A stretch of DNA of 64,000 nucleotides from Cantharellus purpuraceus (lineage: Eukaryota > Basidiomycota > Agaricomycetes > Cantharellales > Hydnaceae), in contig JALBUN010000023.1 of assembly GCA_025174535.1 (NCBI GenBank), positions 434,001 to 498,000 on the forward strand, read 5' to 3'. Numbering within the stretch: the first letter of the stretch is position 1; the number at the start of each line of letters is the position of its first letter. A model generated the notes under the pieces. It was not told where the DNA came from and did no database searches. It saw nothing but the letters and a program-made list of their open reading frames with translations. A program made the translations under genes and the position numbers. Below are positions 21,117 through 33,000 of the stretch, piece by piece.

Positions 21117-23347
21117 ATGGATCCAACGCCAGATGCACCAAGAAATATTCAAGAGTTAAAGCAGCTCTTGGAACATGATAATAAAGTGAAGGTTGCAGGA
21201 ATGTTTGTTCGTATTCGTGTTGTGAACATTGTTGCTCATGGCAGTGAACCGAACAGGCGTTGATGGTATGATAGTACTCCTGACTTTCGGTTTCTCTCAA
21301 CTTGTCTGACTGCTATGAAGTTGATGGTATTCTTCGAGGAAAATATATGGTAGTTTTTCTCTATTTTTTTGAGAAGTTAATCTGATGCCGATGCAGTCCA
21401 GAGAGAAGTTCATCAGTGCAGCCTCCGAAGACGGTTTTGGATTCTGCAGTGTGATATTCGGCTGGGATATGCATGATCAATTATATTCTCAGGAACTCTT
21501 AATTTCCAACAAAGATAATGGTTATCGTGATCTTCTGGCCAGGGTTGACCTCACCACCTATCGACGTATTTCATGGGAATTTAATGTCCCATTTTTCCTG
21601 GTTTCCTTCTTTGATCCCATGACGAAGGAGCCTCTGAGTGTTTGTCCTAGAGGGACGTTGGCTAAAGTGATGGCCGATGCTGGTGCCAACGGTTGGCGAT
21701 GTATGGCTGGCGCAGAGTACGAAGTAGGTCATATCTTGTCGTGTTGGCTTTCATTATGCCTGACGCCGTCGCAGTATTATCATTTTAAAGGTGTTTCTTT
21801 TTCTCGTCATTTCGAATATCGATGACTTATCCTGCCGAAGAAACTCCTCATAGCTTGGCCAACAAGGAAGGTGCGGTCCCCACAAGCTTAACTCCTGGAA
21901 GTGGGTATAAATTTTCCGAATCTCCAGTGAGGTTTACTCACCATCAAGCAGTGCATGGATACTCGCTGTTGCGAACACAATTAAACAAGCACTACTTCAA
22001 CGACATTTTCGACGAGAGCGTCAGATTCGGCGTTAATATAGAAGGACATCGTATGGGAAACTGCCTATCCATCTTTGCAACTATCTGCTGACGGTAACAC
22101 AATTGTTGAGATACCGAGACGGGACCAGGCAAGTGCACCAGTCTTTTAAACTCGGTTTACGCCAATCGTTTCCAGGCGTATACGAAACCGCATTAGCATA
22201 CACTTCTGCATTAAGGATGGCCGACAATGCGACACTCTTCAAGTTTGTTGTAAAATCCATGGCAATGAGAGAGAGTATACAAGCGAGTTTTATGGCCAAG
22301 CCGTGGGGAAACGTGCGCCCTCCTCTGATTATCATAGAATCAAATTTCTGACGAAGCATCATAGCTTCCAGGCTGTAGTGGGTAAGTATCCCTCTTAACC
22401 CTAGTAGTGGTCTTCTCTGACCCTTCTCTTCTCAGACATATACATGTGTCAATAAGATCGAAGGAAGGAAAGAACCTGTTTTCAATAGAGGATTCCGAAA
22501 TGAAGACTGGACGACAAGGAGCAGCGAATGGCGATACCAAGTTTATCAGCAGATTTGCCGAACACTTTTTAGCAGGGTTGTTGGATGGTTTAACAGATAG
22601 TGAGTGACGGCTTACTTTTTAGTCCTGTCGAGGTTTGATTTTTGCCGGCCAGTTGTCCCAATGGTTAATTTCCTTTGCTTAATCAATGCTCATGCATCTG
22701 ATGCGCCACGTAGCTTGTGCCAACGATCAATGGCTACAAGCGGCTTGTTGGTGGGGAGGTGAGTTTCGGGTTTTCTGTTTCTGATCCTCTGCTGACGTGC
22801 ATAACCGCGCAGTCGTTCTGGGCCCCAAATGCTGTCACATACGGCTATGATTCTCGTTCAGCTTCCATTCGAATTATATCCCCACCCTCGGTCCCCGCAT
22901 CCGCTACACGCTTTGAGATTCGAGTACCTGGCGCAGACATGTGAGTTGCCTTCCATACACTTGGCATCTCCAAATATCATACTTCATACAACCAGGAATC
23001 CTTACTTCGCCCTCTCCGCCATATTTCGTTTGGGTCTACGCGGCATCACCAAGCAGATTCCACTCAAATCGCCCCCGATATCGCAACTAGGCAACGACAG
23101 AAGCACGGTCGTCAAGCTTAGTTCCAAGCTTGAGGATGCAACGAAGATGTTTATGGCACCCAGTAGCGTCGCCCGGGAGGCGTTGGGGGATGAATTTGTC
23201 GATCATTTCGGTGGGACTCGAGAGCATGAGGTCAATATTTGGAATGCGGCCGTGACAAATTGGGAAGGTGAAGTCATGTCTGACCCGCTTTTCACGGAGA
23301 GCTCATGTCTAGAATTCACAGTGGAACGATATCTTGAGCTGGCTTAA
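21117..23347 (+). CDS. Glutamine synthetase-like enzyme (class I/FluG-type C-terminal domain)
   Basis: Multi-exon gene beginning MDPTPDAPRNIQELKQLLEH and ending ECLEFTVERYLELA-like at 23347. It has the class I glutamine synthetase layout: beta-grasp N-terminal part (VDGILRGKY, FGFCSVIFGWDMHDQLY), the catalytic GAEYE metal-binding strand, the EGHHTETGPGVYE loop, the HIHVSIRS helix and NGYKRLVGGESFWAPNAVTYGY-type Arg-binding region (split by an intron), RFEIRVPGADMNPYFALSAI, and the GS-III-like C-terminus. This form is short (about 450-480 aa) and resembles the C-terminal half of Aspergillus FluG and bacterial GlnA3/PuuA-type enzymes more than the canonical eukaryotic class II GLN1. One intron, 22129-22175, is GC-AG. 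It could make gamma-glutamyl-polyamine or glutamine; I cannot tell which. Confidence 0.88.
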
Positions 23348-23687
23348 CGGTGCCCTCCACTATAGTCAACGATGAAAAGAGTGAATATGATTGTATTCGT
23401 TAGTTCGTGACATGAGTATTCGTAAAGGTCGTCGTAACACGATAAGATAGCACAGTAGATGATACCAATAAAGAAAGAAAAATACATTGTCCCAAGGCAG
23501 CCCGATGAATGCACGTGTCATGTCCGTGTCCGTGGTGACACCCTGCTCATGTGTAAATCTATTATGTCGAAATAGACACTAAAACCAAATGCCACGCAGA
23601 GGACACACGCCGAGGCAGAAGCGATGTTGTATGAATCGCACCTGAAGCAATAGCGTCAGATAGCCTTTCATTACCCCTACATATAAC
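23348..23687. other. Intergenic gap between convergent genes
   Basis: About 340 nt of 3' UTR-type sequence between the glutamine synthetase and the 3-TM protein gene. No coding potential noticed. Confidence 0.4.
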
Positions 23688-25410
23688 TTACCAGCCATTG
23701 AATCCGCCAGGCGGACACTTCTTACCGAAAAGCACTAATATAAAAACCCCTGCCCAGACAATAAGACATGTAATGTCTACAAAGAGCATCCGCTTGGTAA
23801 ACTTGCGGGCTGCATTCCAGTCGCTTTCCATCGCCAAACCCTGAAAGATGCTTCGGCGGTGCTGCGCCTGTCCTCCACCCCGTCGCCGCGACGAGACCTG
23901 AGAGCCATCGAGGTCGTATTCTCCCTCCGACTCATATTCCTCACCCCTACCAGACCCCGTAAACATACTCGGGTCGACAATTAGGTTGACCTGGACATCT
24001 CCACCTCCCTGGTCATTTTTGCCCTTCTTTTTCGTTTTCTTCTTGTCGCCGGGAAGTCTCTGGACTGGGAGGACCATCATGCCACCCAAATTTGGACCAG
24101 TGGAGCCAGGAGACTTGCTCCGCTTGCCGCAGCAACACGGTCGCAGTGCAAAGAGATAAAAAATAAAGAAAAAGGTGACGACACTAAATATGTAAAGGGC
24201 GAAAGCGGGGGGTTTTGAAGCAGGTGGCGCTGGTGTCGGTGATTTTATAAACTGTACGCGAATCGTAAGACACAATGGCAAAAGTTGGAAACCCAAAACG
24301 CACGAGGGCACCATATATGGAACTGACAGCAGTGGCTAATGCAAGGATGCACTGTGCCCATCTGGCAGTAACACGCCTTTTAGGACCAGCAGTGATCAAA
24401 GCACCTTTCTCGTCTACACTGCCAATGGCATGCTCCCCTGAGACCGCGGGGCCCCCTTTCTTCCCAAATTCATGTTCTAACATCCGTAGTCGCTCCTCTT
24501 TGACAATATCGTCCACTGGTACATTGTGGGTCTCCGCTAACTGAGAACTCCACGGTAGAATATTTCTTGATTGATTAGAGGCTGTAGATGGAAAGGGATT
24601 AAATGAGCCACCACGGTCATAATGGACCTCAGAAGAATAAGGGGGAAGGGATGAATGTTTTCGTGCATTGGGCTTATGTGGATCATCATCATACCAGCCT
24701 CGTGAGAATGCTGGAAATCGGGATATATCCGCCTCGTCGCGTTCGTCCCAGCCGAGAGATGCGATACGAACTGCACTATGGAGAGGAGAGTCGGAGTGGG
24801 CAGAGACGATTCTTGGGTCACGATTCGGAAAATGGTCTGTAGATGCTGGTGCCAGAAAAGGCGGAAGGGAATATGGACGTCGAGTGAGGTTAGGGTAGTG
24901 ACCGCTATATGAATCGTGAGTATCATGCGAAGTGTCGCCAGACACAAGTGAAGGGGGGGCCTGATTGAAGGTATCTCGACTCTGTGCAGAGAAAGGGCGA
25001 TTATTGTCGGGCGAGGACGGGTATTCGGGGTATGACGTTAAAGGAGAAGGCTGTCTATTCGCATGGGCTGGAGTGGGTGATGAAAGTGGATGAACGTGCG
25101 AGGTATAAGGAAACGGGGGATAAGAATCATTGCGGTCGACCGTAAGTCCACGAAGTGTCCTAGCATAATCGGCAAGATCCAGAGCCTCTACCGAGTCCTC
25201 TGAGGCATTCTGTACACGCCGAGCTCGTCGTTCGCCCCGCAGTAACGACCCCGGTATTCGATCACGCGCAAGGTAATTGTAAGTGCCGCCATTGTCAACA
25301 ATATCCGCATCATATGTGATTGGGGACCATGGCCGCCGTAGAACGGCGTTGTATGGGGGTTGCCTATGTATGTCGCTCGCATCGAGTTCAAAATGCCCTG
25401 GTAAGGACAT
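23688..25410 (-). CDS. Unknown fungal membrane protein with long disordered N-terminus and three TM segments
   Basis: Minus strand, ATG at 25410 (MSLPGHFELDASDIHRQPPY). The first about 340 residues are low-complexity Ser/Pro/Asp/Tyr-rich. They end with VPVDDIVKEERLRMLEHEFG and a basic stretch. TM1 is WAQCILALATAVSSIYGAL. A 52-nt intron (GTGCGT...TACAG) then joins phase-perfectly to FIKSPTPAPPASKPPA and TM2 ALYIFSVVTFFFIFYLFAL, which is followed by CCCGKRSK (palmitoylation-like cysteines). After a basic/Gly-rich loop there is an amphipathic stretch (ESDWNAARKFTKR) and TM3 MLFVDITCLIVWAGVFILVL. It stops at GGFNGW. I do not recognise the family. Localisation at the plasma membrane or ER is an inference. 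Confidence 0.7.
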
Positions 25411-25829
25411 GGCGGCGGTCGTAAAGGTCGTAAGATAAGAGCACTCGTCACTTCAAGCCACTGCGGAGGCCTAATGGCAGCTGTCCGAAGGACAGAACAA
25501 GTTGGACCGCGACGGTGAAAGGGGACCGTGACTAAGCAATCCCAGCCACGATGACTACTGACGCTACCCTCCGGAAAGACTGGATAAGTGAGCCATAGGC
25601 TTACCACGGCCTCTTCTTACATTTGATACAAAAAAATCAACAGCTTTACTTGAGTAAGAAATGTATACAACGCCGCAAGCTTATAGCGCAGAATAATAAG
25701 TTCACATCAGGTTTTAATGACACACTCCTGAGAGTGCCCCGGAGCTGAACGAGCCTCATGTCCTCAGGCGGAAGCAGGAAGAAAAACCAGAGCACAGCAC
25801 AGTAGTATCCACACAGTCCACGATGTGCG
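25411..25829. other. Intergenic gap, nothing recognised
   Basis: About 420 nt upstream of the 3-TM protein and downstream of the coiled-coil protein. It holds the promoter of the former; no coding frame is convincing. Confidence 0.4.
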
Positions 25830-27240
25830 TCATAGTTTTCCCAGAACGCCCCGCAGCAGCTTCTCTTTATTCTTGGAGGTGTCGTCCTTCAGCGTCGCAT
25901 TGCCTTTTTTCTCTAATGCCGCAAGGGTACGATCCATATTGTTGTCAAGTTGATCAAGCACTGTTGCTTGTAGTGTAGCTTCTTAGAGGAAAAAATATAG
26001 AGAAGCCAAGAAAAGGATGCGTAGATTGTTAATTAGCAATAACAAAGGCGAACACGAGAAGTGTAGGTTTGTACCACCCACTTATTTCGTCAATGCGTGT
26101 CTGTAAGTTATCCCAGAGTTGCTTCCGGTTATCGTAGGCTTGTTTAAGCTGTGCGAAGAGTTTCTTGATTTCAGCCTATGTCACTGAGGTAGGGAATGAT
26201 CATCACAAGCGTAGTAAAGTAAGTTGGCACCTGGTTATCCGCCATGTCGTCTGTAAGCTGTGCTTGTGCGCATGACGCATCCACATGGCGTTTGTCGCAT
26301 GCATCATTAAAGCAAACGATTCCTCTCCTGTTTAGTTACGGGACCATGTCAACGAATTCTCAGGACCATTCCCGCAACTTGGAAAACAACGAAAAGATGC
26401 CTCAACCATGGATGAAAAACATACCCTCTATCCACGTCTACCCCACGACCGGTTTTGATGTGAGCCTGGCGAATATCATTCATAGTAGTAATTAGTCCGT
26501 TGCATAGATCGCGCTTGAGATCCTGGTATTTCTCTTGCAAGGGTACTGCAAAAGCAAAGCAAAGTCGGTCTCCATACTCAACAAATTGATACGCCGGAGA
26601 CCTTGGAGGTATTCTACGAGTGCAACAGCGCGTTCTTCTTCGGTTTCTGACTCCCTAATAGTTAATCAATTAACACATCAAACGTGATGAGACAATGGCG
26701 AAACAGAAAGGAACTGTACGCTTCTCGTCTAGAAATATCGCGTTGACGATGGAACACAAACCCAACTTACACATCTTGATATTGTGCAATAAGAGTTGAA
26801 CCATCGAGCCAATCTTGCTTTGTATTTTGGCCGCTCTCGTCGAGGTCGCTGCTGCTTTCATTTGAATCATCATGTTCCACTTCAATTCGGGAGAGTTCTT
26901 GTATGTCTTTGGAAGCGAGAATGAGTTCGCCATCGGAGTTTTCGTCCTCGCGTCTGCGATGTTCGCGATAGTGGGAAAGCTCTTGTTGTTTCAATGGAGC
27001 TTTCAAGGCTGTATGGTCGGTTTTTGGTGACACGGAAAAAAAGGAAGCATCCTTCGGAACTAAAATTTGTCAGTTTGTAAAAGCATATCTGCACGATCGA
27101 ATCAAGGTCCTGTGAGCGACTGGGCACCTGTTCGAAAGAGCCCTTCTGCTATGGAAGATCTCGTCTTCTGTGTCCCCTTCAGGTTTTTTACTCTGGCATG
27201 TGTCTTGCCCCAGAGAGGCGAGGTATTTGAACGAGTCATG
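25830..27240 (-). CDS. Unknown acidic/coiled-coil protein (one gene, or two adjacent small genes)
   Basis: Minus strand. The first exon (ATG at 27240) reads MTRSNTSPLWGKTHARVKNL and is followed in phase by an acidic exon with LSRIEVEHDDSNESSSDLDE. A perfect GTAAGT donor then joins to ESETEEERAVALVEYLQGLR. From there the frame either runs to a stop at 26492, or uses a 32-nt intron (GTATGG to TTTTGCAG) that joins in phase to PLQEKYQDLKRDLCNGLITT and MNDIRQ. A further group of exons at 26245-25830 encodes MADNQAEIKKLFAQLKQAYD, NRKQLWDNLQTRIDEI and a coiled coil ending LLRGVLGKL. These also join in phase if the gene continues. The helical register suits one continuous coiled coil. Kinetochore or SNARE-like roles are conceivable, but I recognise no family. 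Confidence 0.5.
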
Positions 27241-27320
27241 ATGGTCAAAGTAGACGCGTCGCGAAACAGGCGCCAGTGTGCATCACAACTACATATAATG
27301 AGTATGTACTTGCATGTGAC

Positions 27321-29628
27321 CTAAAATAACTCCTCTTCCTGAGGCTTCCAGTTCTTCGCCGTGTCCCAGTGACTAGCAAGCTTCATCCCCAATGCCTCCT
27401 TTGCAGAGGCATCCGTTGGACAGCTCTTAGGCTTGAAGTTTCGGAATGCTCTGTCCGCTATTTGACCCTCCCACACCAGGTCGCAGCGGTTGTCCTCCAG
27501 GGACACTACCCCTTCATCCGTGACAACTTCCATGCCTTTCCCTTTAGCCACGGCAGGCTCTTCATCCTCGTCGCCCTCGATTTCAATGTCCTCAGCTCCT
27601 CGTGGGCGTGCAGCTTCCTTCCACTGCATGCGATGCAGCATGAGGCGCTTGTACTGTTTGAGAAACTTGGGGGCCCCTTCAACATAGACCAAACTGAAAG
27701 TGGGATTGAAAAGACAAAGCCCTGTAAGATTCATCTGCTCGGCATTCTTCCGCACTTTAAAGCGGTGGGAGGGATCAGACAGTGTCTTCATTCTGACTCA
27801 AAACATATAAACAATACATTTGCCTGAAATAGAAGAATTAAAGACTTACTTGAATGCCGCGCCGAGCAAACCCTTTCGTTCCTCATCAATTTTCTTTGCT
27901 TCGACCCTCTCTTTACGTTGCTCAACGGTGAGCTTGCGTTCCGCATTCATCTTATCGTGCTGATGTTTACGCATCGCCACTTCACGGCGTACTCTCGCCT
28001 CAACCTTGGTGGGGTCTTGTACGGCATCAGATGTGAGAACCTTCATGAGATTCGACAGTCGAACTGTGTATAGGGAAGTCAATTTGATGGACGGAAAGCA
28101 TATCTTAAGTGCTGCAAACCTTTGGGTGGATCGGGAGGAACCAAACCCATCCTGATCCTATCACGCTTGTCTTGCAGCTCAGCCTGTCGGCGTTGCTTTC
28201 GCATCTTCTTCTGTTCCTATAGAACCTCAGAGTTAGTAAAAGAAAGCTTATTGTGTAGAAAGACTATACCTTCTTCGTTAACATGAGTGGCTTCAAGGCA
28301 ACCTTGTTCTTGTCCATGTGTCCAGGGATCGGGATAGGGTGCTGTACGTATAAATTGATTGGTGAGCCTGACGCACGTATATTGAGCGCAGAAAGGCCCC
28401 TAGATATATCGTCGTATGTCTTGTTGGGCAGTAAAGCAGCGTCCCACCACTCAGCCGCAGGTGGTGCTTCACGCTATCAAGCAGCGGTATGATGAATAAT
28501 TTGCGTGGCATGCAATTGATTACACACCCGAACATTCTTCTCCGCTACTTCAAATTCACTGTCTAGACCAGCCTTCTTAGCACTATCCGCAATCCTCTGC
28601 TTGAGCTCTTCTAGTTGGATCTACCGATCACGCTGTTACAGTGACCAGTTCGTGACGCAGACAACCAAGCACATACCTCTTGTCTCAATTGATTCCCTAA
28701 TGCAACGTACTTCCCTTTCTGGTTAAATCGGAAGCTTCTGCCGACTCTCTCTTTCGGTGCGCCTTCAAATCCACTTTCTTTCGCGCTACTGGAAGCTCCA
28801 AGGCTCGAATAGGGATTTGCCTTGGCCTCGATGGGGATCACTGGCGCAACTGGGGGAGGCGTCGGCGCATTGCGCACGTTTGCCTTGATGGAGGCGAATT
28901 TGGGCTGCATAGGCTTATACCGATCCTTCTTGGATTGTGGCGCAGGTGCTGCCGTATCTAAGAGAAGCGGATGAGCCGCCATCTTGAGGCCAGTGCCCTG
29001 GGGGGCCTGTTCGGCTACTTGCTTTTTCTTGCCATTTTGAGCAAGAGACTAGAAAACTGGATAAACATATAAAGCCGGTTCGCGATGACATTTGAGCTTA
29101 CCAGGTATGGGTTATCCTTCACGGCCGCCCTGTTCTGGACTTCAGCAACTTTACGCTTCGCTTCCGCCACCCTTCTTGCCAGGTCATCTGAGATGACGGG
29201 AATACTAGGTGTTCCCGGTTTTGAAGAAACAAGAGAGGATGACAACGACGATGACGACGTGCTAACAATTGGAGAGCCACGAGCGGCGTTTATAGCCGCC
29301 ATCTTAGCGGCAATTTCTGCCCTCTTCTGAGCAATGAGGGCATCTGCAGATCCCTGAAAAGTACTCAGAAGATATCTCCGTATAGAACAGGGGGCTACAT
29401 ACAGGTGCAGCAGGCATGGATCCATCTGTCTGATATGAAAGGACGGGGTTACAGAACTTTGGTCAGGGGAGTGATGCAAGGTATTTAAAATGAATAGGTA
29501 CTCACAGGTTCACTACAAGGGCAAACAAGATGAGAGGAAACTTGCGCGTATAGAAGAGGGAATACACACCTTTTAAGCTTTTTTGCCACGGTGTTCACGT
29601 CCCCGTCATATGGCCGCTTTGTATTCAT
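27321..29628 (-). CDS. PRP3: U4/U6 snRNP protein Prp3
   Basis: PRPF3/Prp3 binds the U4/U6 duplex and the U6 3' end in the tri-snRNP. Minus strand, ATG at 29628 ([19 protein letters not shown]), with about seven exons. The N-terminal half is disordered ([40 protein letters not shown]). The core blocks follow: [96 protein letters not shown] and [20 protein letters not shown]. The C-terminal DUF1115/ferredoxin-like domain is [20 protein letters not shown], then [37 protein letters not shown] and [17 protein letters not shown]. It is full-length and typical. An acidic insertion ([18 protein letters not shown]) lies inside the last domain. Confidence 0.93.
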
Positions 29629-29655
29629 TGCTGTATCCTGCCTTGGTGGATGGCG

Positions 29656-29905
29656 CACCTAACAAGCAGAGCCACTTGATGGTGGGAGTGGGTGAACGAG
29701 GCGGAAGAACGAGGAATATAAGGATTCACAACTGAGCGCGAGGCTTCAGTCCACCTAACAACCAGAACTGATTATGGTGGGAGTGAGTGAACGTGGGAAG
29801 TTGAAGAGTGTAAGGCCTTTAGAATTCATAACTGAGCGCAGGACTTCAGTTCACCTAAGAACCAGACTTACTTGAAGGTGGGAGAGGTGGCGGCAAAACG
29901 AAGAA
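29656..29905. repeat. Three tandem imperfect copies of a ~98-bp unit in the PRP3/UTP21 intergenic region
   Basis: Units begin with CACCTAA(C/G)AA at 29656, 29752 and 29852, so the periods are 96 and 100 bp. Each carries a GGTGGGAG(T/A)G core and copies 1 and 2 share GTGAACG. The end of units 1 and 2 reads CA(C/T)AACTGAGCGC followed by AGG(C/A)TTCAGT. The third unit is truncated or diverged after about 45 nt. They lie between 28 and 280 bp upstream of the PRP3 ATG, so they may act as promoter elements. Confidence 0.75.
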
Positions 29906-30065
29906 TGTCTGTCGTTCAGACTCCGACAAACTCAAGAGTTTACTGTTCTGTGAAAAATATTTGCGAAGAGAGCGGCGTACAAAGTAGGTCTTCGCTTGTC
30001 AAGTATAACCATTAATTCTCTACAACAGAGCCATTAGGACACTTGGTCTGAGGCTTCTGGAACGA

Positions 30066-33000
30066 ATGGCCCCCGTTACCACGGTTACACGTTCGCTAGA
30101 CGATTCTTCACGACCTCACAAGCGTCCAAAGCACAATGAAGATAGTCCAGCCACACCATCATCTGATGTCCAGAGAAACGCCAGCCTCTTTGCCCCTTTT
30201 CGTGCCCTAGGATTTGTGACCAATCATGTCCCTTTCGTCCTCCAAGTACGCTCTCATAAGGGTGCCTCCCAAGGGCCCAGAGTACATATTGTCACCTGCC
30301 TAGGGCAGGCATGGGCACATTGGGAAGGAGAAAAAATGACGCTACTTTTTGTGGGTTTGTCCGGTTCGCTTTTCTTCAAGAATCATACCTCAGGGAGTAT
30401 GTTATTATCAGGGCCAGACGTAGAAGAAGAGATTTCTTCACTGACTATGGATGGCGACGCCGTCTGGGCCGCGCATGGCGCATGTGCTTCAAAGTATTTG
30501 AGAGGGAAAGAGGCGAGTCTCAATTCCCCCGTCTTTAAAGCCATGACTGAAACTTGTAGTTAAGGTCGCCAAAGTTACCAATCCACTTAGCACACCATTA
30601 TCCTCGCTGGTGATTTTTGGATCTCAATTACTAGCTCTCACTGAGGATGGGCGGCATCTCTTGGTATGGAATACGCAATCTTATGGTAGGCCTTCGTTTT
30701 CTCTGCACATTACATCTTTCTTACCCCCTTCTTGAAGAGCTCTTATTGAGCATTGACTTTGATCCCGACTTCACGGCGACATGTGTTCTCCACCCAGCGA
30801 CGTATATAAACAAAGTTTTGGTCGGGTCTTCCCAAGGATCTCTCCAATTATGGAACATCCGCACTCAATCTTGCATTCATCGTTTTTCGTCAAGTACCCT
30901 CCAATCTACATCTACATCATCCAACTCTCCGAGTCCTGTCACAGCATTAATTCAGTCGCCTGCGATCGACGTCGTGGGTGTCGGTTTTGCCTCTGGAGAG
31001 ATCGCCATATACGATATCCGTGTGGATGAGCGCTTATTGAGAATCTTCATGGATGGTGGAGCCGTCCGTTCTTTAGCTTTTCGCAACGGTATAACCTCGA
31101 ATATCATTTTTTGTCGACACACATTCATTTTTATTCCAGATAACCACGCAGTACTAGCAAGTGCATCGTCTACGGGCCATATCACCCTTTGGGATCTCAA
31201 TCACCAGGGACGCCTCCTTCATATTATACGAGGTGCTCACGATGGCTCTGTTACAGCATTGGAATGGATCCCTGGCCAGCCAGTCCTTGTGAGCTCTGGA
31301 GATGACAACAGTGTCAAAGTATACCCACTCTCGTCCTTTGTCTTATTTGATGACGCTAAGATAACGCTGCCACTAGCAATGGTTGTTCGACTCACCGACG
31401 GCCCCTCCACGCCTTCTTAAATTCCGGTCAGGACATCATGCGCCACCACATTTGATACGGTATTATGGTGAAGATGGGAAGCAGCTCCTTACTGCATCTC
31501 GAGATCGGAGTTTACGATGCACATCTGTTGTTCGTGATTCCAGAAGCTTTGAACTATCTCAAGGCACGTCTGAGCTTCCAATATTGCGTGAATTTCGTCA
31601 ACTTTCAGGACAGGTGCATTAACGAAAAAAGCCACGTCACTCTCGATTCCTGTCATGAACTTGAAGTTTTCCCCCGTGACATCTGTTGCATTTTCATCGG
31701 CAAGATCTAAAGACTGGGAAGATGTCGTCACGGCTCACGTTGACGAGTCGTTTGCCCGCACGTGGACGGTCTTGAACAAAAAAATGGGTCGGTGGACATT
31801 TGGCACAGCAGACAAGGGGAAACCGGGTTCCGTAAAGGTGTGCTTCCTCGACTGTCCAAACGGTCTTGACAGTCTCATTTCGTTGTTCCTCCATTTGCTT
31901 GCCAGGCAGTATGCGTCAGTGCATGTGGGAACTTTGGAATCGCGGGATCTTCGACAGGTGTGATCCATATGTGGAATATGCAGTCAGGCATCCAGCGCAA
32001 GTCGTTCAACGTTGGTCCTCCTCCATCTGAGGTTGTAAGCCGTGGATTTGGAACGAAAAGGAAGGACCGCTCTATTGTGGGCCTTGCGAGTGATGTACTC
32101 GATCGTGTCGTGGTGGCATGTACGCTAGATGGAACATTGAATGTGTGTTTTGTGTATGTCTATAATGATGACTCTTGTGACCCTTTTTGTCAGTTCTTCA
32201 ATTTTCATACCACGACCCTCGAGGACGTCCTCATCCTTCCATCCACTGCCGCCCAGATTTTACTGCAGCGAGACAGCAATTTGTTAGCGGTCGTTTGTGA
32301 TGACCTCGTGGTGCGCGTGGTGGATATTGAGACCCGTCGGATTGTGCGAGAGCTGAGTGGCTTCCGAGGACGCATATTAGACATTGTACGTTGCCTGAAT
32401 CATCATATAACTTCCCCGCTCACCCTATTTCTAGGCGTTCTCACCAGATTCCCGATGGTTGATCGCCACATCGTTAGACTCTTCGATTCGGACATTTGAT
32501 ATGCCTTCTGGACGTCTAATTGACATATTTCGCACAGCCTCTGTAGCCACGAGTGTGGCCTTCTCACCTACAGGTGATTTTTTGGCGACGGCTCACGTGG
32601 ACAGTGTAGGCGTGTATCTCTGGTGAGTCTTCAAGCCTCGACATGTTAGTCACTATGCAAGCTCCTAACGGCATGTTCAAGGGCCAATCGTGCACAGTAC
32701 GGGGAAGTTTCGTTCAAAACTATTCCAGATGATGAGACAGCGGAAGTAGCATTGCCATCCATACAAGGACTTGCCGAGGACGAAGGTGAGGTAGCCTATT
32801 CATCCTTGTGGTGCGGGTATGCTGATTTGACTGGAACAGCTTTGGAAGGACTTGCGTCGCCCACACTGCAAAATGAGTCGGACTTGTTCGTCACTCCTGA
32901 CCAGCTCGACGGCGAATTGGTCACATTGACACTGTTGCCTCGTTCACGATGGCAAACGCTACTTAATCTAGAAACCATTCAGGCATGCACCCTACAGACA

